This document shows, in pieces, positions 56,874 through 64,000 of a stretch of 64,000 bases of DNA (positions are counted from its first letter, which is position 1; every line of letters begins with the position of its first letter). Under the pieces are notes generated by a model, which was not told the DNA's origin, ran no database searches, and saw nothing but the letters and a program-made list of their open reading frames with translations. The position numbers and the translations under genes were made by a program. This stretch comes from Erpobdella octoculata (lineage: Eukaryota; Annelida; Clitellata; Hirudinida; Erpobdellidae), in the NCBI GenBank assembly GCA_963978895.1, contig OZ022244.1:8518923-8582922 (forward strand), written 5' to 3'.

Positions 56874-58632
56874 ATTGAGGGGAATGATCTGAGTTCAGAA
56901 TTTGATGGTAAAGCCGTGTCACCTTTGACGAGATTGTGATGGGGCGATAATCACCCGGATCCTTCGGGTCTTGATTTTTCGGAATGAAGATAGTTCTCGC
57001 TTTGGCCAAGGCATCTGGTAATCTTTCTGCTAACATATAGACATTAAACATGATCGCCAGTGCCTGGGGCCCAATCTTCCTTAGATGGCCCAGAGTCACC
57101 CCATCGGGACCCGCCGCGTTATCTGCTGTCGTCTTCAGAGCCACTTCAACCTCTGCTTCACACACCGTCGAGAGCAGGTTCCAGCATTCTGGCCGCTCGT
57201 GCTGCACTGGCGTGTCATCAGCAACGCTGCCCGTTTCAAAGACTACGGACCAAGCGTCAAACATTTGGCTTGCTGAGACACCCGACGCCTTTCCACCCGT
57301 AAGTTTACCATCGATTATGAGCTGACTCGTTTTGGAGAAGTCTTTTCGTAAACCCTCCTGAGCAAGAAAGTAGTTCTTGGACTTTTCCATTGCTCGTTCA
57401 GACTTACGTCGACTTTGCACACCACTAACTCGGTCCTTTCGGTCAGTTTTTTTCTCCTCCTTCACCGGCACCTGAACCAGTTTCTGTGCCTGTATTTCTA
57501 ACAATCTATTAACTTCGGCACGATTTACCGCTGGTCCATGAGACATCAGTTCGACCACAGACTGCAACTCATCGCGTTCCCAGTCAAATTTTCCCTTGGG
57601 ACAACTCTCCATCGCAACTTTGGCACTACTCAAGCGGTCAGCAAACCATCCGCTCTCCTCCTCCGTTCTAGGTAACTCCGGGATCACATGCGTCGCCTTC
57701 TGCAGATACGTGTCCACCAAAGCCTGGTACTCTGGCTTCTTCCGTATCCCTTTGACCTGATCAATCGTCAGCATCAACGTTTCAGCTAGCAGTTTCCTCG
57801 GGAACAGTTCACCTTGCATCCGGAGCTCCGCCTCCTTTCCGGCAACCAGAGCCATCTGCTCCTTTGTCCACTGTATCTTGTATCGGGAGTCACTTGCTTG
57901 CCTTGCTTTGTGATACTCCTCGCCGTGGGCCGTCCTGCAGTGCTGCGACACGCCAGCACTGCTCTTAAACACCTTCAGACACAAGTGACACGTGCCAGCA
58001 GGCAGCTCCATCTGGGGACAAGGCACGCTGTCGCACGCCGGGACGCCGCTTCCCCCAGTACTCGGTTCCCGAGGGTCGACAACGCCCGGCAGCGAACCAG
58101 CTAACCCAGCCCGAGCAGGCAGCTGATTTTGAGTCAACATCGTTGCCACCTTCACACACACCTCCGAAACACTCGGGCAATTTCCTACGGACCTTGATAC
58201 TTTCGCGTGCTTGAACCTTTTGTGAGACATAAGGGCCGCCCTCCCTTTGAAGCGACTATCGCACTCGTCGCACTTCAGTCTCGGGTCCACCTCTTCTACT
58301 ACGACATCCATCCTCGGTACCTCAAAGACCGGATCCACATCTTCCACTCTTTCTACACCTGGCTCCACCGCGATCAACCCAGTCTGAACGGCTAGGGTTT
58401 TCGCTCTACTCCTCGTATTCCTTCCCAATCCGCCGGGGCAAGTGCCAACACCCCCTCCATCGGGTCCAGCGTCACCCTGCCGAGTATTTTCGACAGGGAT
58501 TTTAGATATCTTTTTTGTACGTGTGTTCATATTTGCTGGCAACCCATTGAGGATTATCCCCTCCGCGCACACAGTGTTAGTCCGGTGGCCATAAAATTGC
58601 TGGCCACCCTCAAGCTCTCTCACCAACGCCAA
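56749..58632 (-). pseudogene. R2-C N-terminal ORF: two C2H2 fingers and RT start
   Basis: The frame spans the 5' UTR end. The likely start is the Met at the NMNTRTKKISKIPV segment. Fingers: CDECDSRFKGRAALMSH..FKH and CHLCLKVFKSSAGVSQHCRTAH. Then come YKIQWTKEQMALVA, a helical region, SKNYFLAQEGLRKDFSKTS, DNAAGPDGVTL, ARTIFIPKNQD and DYRPITISSKVTRLYHQIL. After that the frame is wrong (shift near 56890). Confidence 0.92.
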
Positions 58633-58673
58633 GGTACTGGTTTCGCCAGGGGACCGGGGACCGTAGTCCGTTC

Positions 58674-58680
<7 letters not shown>
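58572..58680 (-). ncRNA. HDV-like ribozyme at the 28S/R2-C junction, P1 completed by 28S rRNA
   Basis: Minus order: P1 CTCTCTT = 28S (58680-58674), J1/2 of about 34 bases, P2 CAGT (58639-58636), P3 ACC, 8-base loop, P3' GGT, P1' GAGAGAG (58621-58615), P4 arms GGTGGCCA/TGGCCACC, GACTAA (the J4/2 with the expected catalytic C), P2' ACTG (58575-58572). P1 has 7 bp and P3 has 3 bp, as in HDV. R2 ribozymes that borrow 28S for P1 are established in other animals. Cleavage here is predicted just 5' of CTCTCTT. Confidence 0.78.
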
Positions 58681-58711
<31 letters not shown>

Positions 58712-58716
58712 TTTTT

Positions 58717-58747
<31 letters not shown>

Positions 58748-58788
58748 ACAGAAATCACATTGCGTCAACACCGTGCATCGGCCATCGT
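58674..58788 (-). pseudogene. 28S rRNA fragment upstream of the R2 site (115 bp)
   Basis: The minus strand reads GATGGCCGATGCACGGTG, GACGCAATGTGATTTCTG, CAGTGCTCTGAATGTCAA, GCGCGGGTAAACGGCGGG and AGTAACTATGACTCTCTT, in 28S order, ending about 4 bases before the R2 cut. A poly(A)-like change replaces CAACC before GCGCGGG. Confidence 0.95.
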
Positions 58789-58851
58789 AGTGCTTTTTTT
58801 TAATTATAGGGATTTCCCAGGTCTGAAAGCAGTTCTAAGAACAAATAAAGA
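58789..58851. other. Short junk between two 28S scraps
   Basis: Sixty-odd bases joining the 3' flank of element F to the 5' flank of element C. The intact rDNA unit (rest of 28S, spacer, 18S) is missing. Confidence 0.8.
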
Positions 58852-59062
58852 AACGATAAAAGTAGTGGTATTTCACTTTTGCCCCCAAGAGAGCTCCGAC
58901 TTATGCTACACCTCTCATGTCTCTTTACAAAGTCGGACTATAGTTTAGCTCAACAGGGTCTTCTTTCCTTGCTAATTGTGCCAAGTCCGTTATGAGATAG
59001 GGACAGTGGGAATCTCGTTAATCCATTCATGCGTTCACTAATTACATGACTAGGCATTTGGC
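58852..59062 (-). pseudogene. 28S rRNA fragment downstream of the R2 site (211 bp)
   Basis: The minus strand starts GCCAAATGCCTAGTC at the R2 point (the first TA is lost) and continues through ATGAATGGATTAACGAG, GAAGACCCTGTTGAGC, GACATGAGAGGTGTAGC and ATACCACTACTTTTATCG to TTTCTTTA. A 20-odd-base deletion removes the GCGAAACCACAGCC region. It is more diverged than the 39-kb scrap. Confidence 0.94.
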
Positions 59063-61160
59063 AATTTTTGCCCGCCGCCTGGTCATAGCTGCAATTTTCC
59101 AGGAATTTTTGATCTCCTGGTGAGAACGCCGATTGTCTGTCGGAATGGAGCTGACAGGGGACGTCTTTCTGCCGCATCAACTAGAACGCTTTTCAACTTT
59201 GTGGGTCGAAGTTTGGCGCTCTACTCTCAAGCGCTCCATTAGGGTCTTCCTTTCATCCGCTTCCATCGTGCCCGGTTTCCTTTAGTGATGATCTTTGATT
59301 GGTACAGTGTGAATGGATAACCATGCCACACCTTTGACGACGTGCTGGGTATACCAGGCGACGGCCTATTGTCAAAAGCCGCCTAGTCAGTTGTACGCCA
59401 GGATGCATCCTCTTCTACCCCTCCTGACGCCAATGCCCTAAAAAAGTCGGACACCCCTTTTTATATTTGCCACATGTACCTGTCCCATTGCTGCCGGTGA
59501 TTATGGCTCTCTACTGAACTCTTCGTTCGCGTCTTCTTCGAAATGGTCCCTCTGATGACCTCATGAAAAAGTTGAATGTATTGAAGTTGTAGACAAGCAT
59601 GTTCTTACAGCTTGTTGCCGCCACGCCTTCGCTGATCCTCAACTGCTGATGATCTTTCAGAGATTGGCCATACACACATCCTTTCCAGCTAATCACGTAG
59701 GCTGAAAATGAAACTCTCTTGGCTTTCAGGTACCCCTTCACCCAGTTTGATATATCTGGGTTATCGTAGTATTCAACTTTGTCTGAGTACATCCTTCCAA
59801 GGGGACGATCACAGCGACATCAGTGACCATTGTGACCATTGCCTCACTGTCCTTGACTGCTGATAAATCTGGCTTGCGAACGCCTTTTCGAGTCGGAATT
59901 CTTGGCTCCTCGATAATTTACCAGCCGTTTTTCTTGGTGGCTTCGGCAATTTGTAGGCAAATTTGATTGTGTTGCTTTATTCTCAAATTATGTTTTTTGG
60001 GGCAGCCTTGTAGGATGTGTACTAGACACTCGGGTCGATCACACCCGTTTCTGCGCTGGGTGTCGCCTTTACCTCTTCATCGAGAGTTCCTCGTCTTTGT
60101 TGGCAACGGTACACAAATTCCTCGCACGTGTATGGCTTTCACAATATCTCCTGCTCTCATTCTGGGGTTGCGAAATGTAATCCAGCGCAGCAGCCCTGGG
60201 CAGTTACTTGTTTCGCCCAGGCCTCTTGTGTCCTTCATTTCCTCCATCGTCTCCTTGTAAAACGCCTCAAGTGCCTCGTTCCTATCGATCGTGGCTCCTC
60301 TGTACCTGACTTGCTTACAGAGAGCCGCTGTCACTTTAACGAACCATTCACTGCTGACCATTTCTCGTATCACTGGGTCGTCGCAAGTGAGCATTTTGTT
60401 TAATCGTTTGGCTCTCAGTATTGGAATCTTCAAACGACGTTCGGGAGCCGGAAAATAATACGATGTCGTCAGGGTAGGCCATGACATTCACGGTCTTGCG
60501 TCCCAGGGCAATATCAACGTTTCTATCCAGCGCTTCGTCTATCACCAGATTAAAAATATATCCGGACATTGGGTCACCCTTCCTCGTAACTCTCGTGCAT
60601 CGAACTTCACTAGAGGTTTTTCCTGCTGCTGTTAGATATGTTACACCATCCTGATAACATTGGCTGATGTACCTCTGCAGCGGTGGTGGGACCCCGTTCC
60701 GTAGTAAAGCTCTCCTGACTTAGTCATGGGACACACTATCAAATGCCTTACTAACATCTATAAAACTGATGTAGATGTTAGTATGTTTCTTTTTCGCCTT
60801 TTCAGCAGACTTGCAATCAAAAAGGTATTTTCGGCAGAACCATCTCTGGGGATGAAGCCTTTTTGTCTTACGTTAAGAGGTACATTTTTTGTTTTCCTAG
60901 TATTTGATGAAATATTCTAGTTATTTTTGAAGAGATCGTGATGGGGGTATAATCGGACGAATTAACCGCGTCTGGACATATAGGAATAAACACTGTTCTT
61001 GCCTTGTTCAGACTTTTTGGCAAATACTCGGCGGCCATCCACAGATGGAACTAGATTGCAAGGATCTCGGGGCCGAGTGCTTTCATGTTCTTTAACGTGA
61101 CCTTGTCTGGACTGGCAGCGTTATCTTTACAAGATTTTATCGTTTCTTGTATTTGATTTC
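59063..61160 (-). mobile_element. R2 element 'F', chimeric and deleted, with 28S 3' flank
   Basis: Starts abruptly (minus) in the RT domain at IQETIKSCKDNAASPD, A1-like. RT fragments follow in shifting frames to 60487: RCTRVTRKGDPMSGYIFN, then MAYPDDIVLFSGS, with YPDD for YADD. It then jumps to a C-like linker: RRLKIPILRAKRL, NPRMRAGDIVKAIHVR. Endonuclease pieces (59960-59511: RKPDLSAVK-like, SAYVISWKGCVYG) and a C-like 3' UTR end at the 28S scrap. The RT thumb is deleted. Confidence 0.82.
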
Positions 61161-62835
61161 CCAGCCCTCGTCATTGCTGAGATTTTCATGGATTTCTCGC
61201 ACTCCTGGTCGAAACGCCGATTGACTGTCGGAATGAGGACCCGTCTAAGGGGCTAACACATCCATCTAGCAAGGGTTGTTACTCCTTTTCTGTAGCAACT
61301 TCTAATATATCTTATCAACGGCCTCGGAATACCACTTCGTGCCAGTGCCCTTCTAACCGTGTCATGGGACACGCTATCAAAAGCCTTACTGACGTCAACA
61401 AACGCGAGGTACAAGCTAGTCGATTTTTTCTTTGTGCTCCTTATCAGACTTAATATCAGGAACGTGTTTTCAGCACACCTGTCCCTTAGTACAAATCTTT
61501 TCTGACAGATATTCAACAGAACAAACCGCGTCAACCACTTTGCCAGAATTTGACGAACCACTCTGGCTATCTTTGAGAATATTGTTATCGATCGAAAGTC
61601 CCCCGTCTTCTTCGGGCTGTGACATTTTGGAATAAACACTGTTTTGGCCTTCACCAGTGAAACCGGCAGATGTTCGGTCACCATCCATAGGTTGATTAAG
61701 ATAGCCAACACCTTCGTACCGATTTTCTTTAATTGGGTTAGTGTCACGCCGTTGGGTCCCGCTGCATTATCAGCTGTTGCCTTCAGCAGTGTATCCATGA
61801 GCTCCCAGCACTCCAGATATTTGGGTTGAACTGGTCTGTCATCTGGTACACTGACTGTTTGAAAAACGTCAGCCCATGAATCGAACATATGGTTTGCTGA
61901 CACATCTTGCACCTTACCTTCCGACAGCTTGCCATCAATGATTAGCTGGCTCGTTCTAGAGAAGTTTTTTCTTAGATCATCTTGGGCTAGAAAAAACTCT
62001 TTGGCTTTCTTATTGGCCCGATCTGATTTAGATCTACCTTGGGCGTCTTTGATACGTCTTTTTCTTTCCGCTTTCTGCGGTGAACCTTTAAGAGCGCACA
62101 CGAGTTTCTGAGATTATTCATCCAGCAGTTTTTCAATCCTCAACCGGTCCGGAGGTCGATGAGCAGCCAGCAGTTCTATAATCTGCTCTACTTTTTCTCG
62201 TCCCCATTCAAATCTTCCCCTTGTAGTATATATTATATTAATATTCAGAGCTTCTGCGAGCAGCTTCCTCGAGAACAGCTCCCCCTGAGAAATGAGCTCC
62301 GCTTTTTCTCGTGCAACCAGAGTCATTTGCTCTTTGGTCCACTGGATCTTGTATCGGGTATCCGCCTCTTGTCGGGCGCGATGATACTCTGATCCATGTG
62401 CGGTCCGGCAGTGCTAAGACACACCAGCCTTGCTTTTAAATGATCTCGAACAAATGTGACAGACATTATCTGGCAGCCCATATGGAAACCGGACACACTG
62501 TTGCACGGCGACCGCTACCCCCAGTATTTAATCCCCGAGGGTTGACAGCCTCCGGCAGCAACTCAGCTAACTCGGCCCCAGCAGGAAACTGATTTTGAGA
62601 CTCCACACAACCCATAGCACCCCAGCCGTGGCATCAGATTCACTCAGACGCTGCTCCCACAGCTTTGCAATATTTGCATTTTTATACCTGTTATGTGAGA
62701 TAAGGGCGGCTTTCCCTTTGAAATAACACTCACAGTAGATGCATTTCAATTGAAGTTTATCAGAGATATCCGGCTTGATAGCATTCGACGTTTCCTCTAT
62801 CTGAGAAACAATGTTTTCAAGCTCCTTTTGTGAGA
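61161..62835 (-). mobile_element. R2 element 'E', deletion derivative lacking half the RT and the endonuclease
   Basis: Two fingers (CIYCECYFKGKAALISH, and CHICSRSFKSKAGVS.HCRTAH with a stop inside), then IQWTKEQMTLVA, then a 282-codon frame 62101-61253 (FFLAQDDLRKNFSRTSQ, DNAAGPNGVTL, KTVFIPKC, FVDVSKAFDSVSH, CYRKGVTTLA). The frame passes straight into the 3' UTR sequence CTTGCTAGATGG, which in C lies some 2 kb further on. The 3' end abuts element F mid-codon. The 5' end is truncated at element J. Confidence 0.88.
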
Positions 62836-64000
62836 GGACAGGGACTTGTCTGTGTTTTGTGCCAACGTCAGTCCGTGTACATACCGTGGAATCACATGGT
62901 CCTTTAGAATTGTATGTCGTTGGTACGGTTTCAATCTGGTATTTGTGCACAGATCCTCATCCAACTTTGACCAGACCATCTTGGTGATTCCACACGGCCC
63001 GACGTCGATGCCCAGGTAGCGGTATACATCCAAACACCCGACCGTTGGAACCAAACCTCCTCCTATTTGAATACCCACATCACTCTTCACCGCCCATGTC
63101 TTCCTTTTTGCGGACGCGGTCAGAGCTATCACTGAGCACTTCTATGGATTGAGAAGTCCAGCTTTCACCAGACCCTCCTCTACCAAAGTCATGCTCAATT
63201 AGAGACCTGTCTTTGTTTCCGCCAACAACACAAGGTCGTCGGCATAAGCCAATTACGTTTTCCCCGACCTTCACTCCAATCTGAGGGTCAATCCGCGGTA
63301 ACACCTCGTCCACTACCATATTAAACAAGAGACCCGACATCGGATCGCCTTGGCAGGTGCCTCGCCTACTCAGAACTGGCCCATGGCGCATGCCCTTATG
63401 TTCCAAGTTGGTACAGCAGCCGTCGTATGTAGCCTCGACATAGCCGTTCAGCATTGGCGGTATCCCCATTCTTGTCATTGCTCAGGAGAGTGACTGGTGT
63501 GATACACTATCGAAGGCCATATAGAGCCCCAATACTTCGTCTGAGCCTGCTTAATTACTCCGGTAAGCAGGAAGACGTTCTCACCGCAGCCGTCAACAGG
63601 CATAAAACTTTTCTGCCTGCTATTGAACTGACAGCCGTGGAGCATCCGCTTGGCAAGGTATTGATAAGGCAACTTTGCCAATCTTGATGAGATCGTAATA
63701 GGACAGTGCTCCTAGAGATTGACAGTACCGGGTATTTTTGGTATAAAGATATTGCGCGCGGTTGAGAACCAAATTTTGCTCAATTAGAGACCAAATTTTG
63801 AAAAAGATGGCCAGCGTCTTGCAACCAATAGCCCGAGCACCTGCCAATCTGATCCCGTCGGGTCCAGATTCATTATCTTTTGCACCTTTAAGTACATTCT
63901 TGACCTCCGACGGGAATATGGGAGCATCCAACTCCCTTAATGTTTAGGGTTGCGTCCTTTCCTTTCGCATATGCATTCCAACTCTATGGTTGCCACACCC
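62836..64000 (-). mobile_element. R2 element 'J', B-like RT fragment running off the window
   Basis: The minus strand has a B-like RT in several frames: 63931-63620 (DNESGPDGIRLAGARAIGC), 63681-63475 (LAKRMLHGCQFNSRQK, DGCGENVFLL), 63478-63080 (GTCQGDPMSGLLFNMVV) and 63132-62797 (RLKPYQRHTILKDHVIPRYV). It lacks the FDS catalytic Asp segment and has frame damage at the YADD region. Cut at about 62835, where E begins. Confidence 0.88.

Larger units (their letters stand above)
54567..58673 (-). mobile_element. R2 element 'C' (two-finger subfamily), full length, with 28S upstream flank
   Basis: About 4.1 kb. Its 5' end follows the 28S sequence ...GACTCTCTT directly. Coding: 58632-56749 and 56873-55419, then to 54928. 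The 3' UTR (54927-54567) contains CTTGCTAGATGG and GGGTCCTCATTCCGACAG, shared with E. The 3' end is followed by TAGCCA, the start of the 28S 3' flank, after which 28S homology stops. Lesions: a frameshift near 56890, and stops at Trp positions in the endonuclease (before CVTVEP and before VKSNLK). Confidence 0.92.

Overview
The window is metazoan nuclear DNA. The genes have short exons with GT-AG introns, there are no operons, and 28S rRNA fragments, LINEs, Gypsy-type, hAT, pogo, mariner and R2 elements are all present. Low GC, long (AT)n/(ATTT)n tracts and many element families suggest a repeat-rich invertebrate. I cannot name the taxon.

Only two host genes are visible. At the left edge, on the minus strand, is the 5' part of a protocadherin: a signal-peptide exon at 3591-3247, then 2620-2186, then an exon from 1514 running off the window. 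On the plus strand, seven exons of a bestrophin (calcium-activated anion channel) lie between 22659 and 38569. One intron is 9.2 kb because elements have landed inside elements there.

From 3.6 to 22.6 kb there is no host gene that I recognise. The stretch holds minisatellites (5.27-5.96 kb, 6.8-7.0 kb), a hAT relic with a perfect 8-bp target duplication (9470-10340), a pogo-like relic, two copies of a second hAT family (one split by an L2-like LINE), an inverted repeat around an AT core (14.28-14.99 kb), about 600 bp of (ATTT)n, and scattered SINE/MITE-like repeats.

The large bestrophin intron is a Russian doll. A hAT-type element (26436-34850, near-perfect 8-bp target duplication) contains a minus-strand Ty3/Gypsy-like element with gene order gag-protease-integrase-RT-RNaseH, the Gmr1 arrangement. 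That element was hit by an RTE LINE (31.03-32.99 kb) and by a 2.7-kb DNA transposon (28009-30692, 9-bp target duplication). The DNA transposon in turn carries a Jockey/CR1-type LINE. The next intron holds a minus-strand LINE interrupted by a mariner.

From 39.2 kb to the right edge the window is a graveyard of R2-type non-LTR retrotransposons, all on the minus strand. There are at least nine copies or fragments, arranged head-to-tail or nested, with four scraps of 28S rRNA that flank the canonical R2 insertion point. One subfamily has one N-terminal C2H2 finger, another two, and another apparently four. Four independent 5' ends, plus one duplicated copy, carry a covarying RNA fold with the HDV-ribozyme topology. 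Its P1 helix would be completed by the host 28S sequence CTCTCTT. One nearly complete 4.9-kb R2 is flanked by a 32-bp target duplication at a site that starts with TAGCCA, like the 28S site but otherwise unrelated to it. All copies are broken by stops, frameshifts or deletions.
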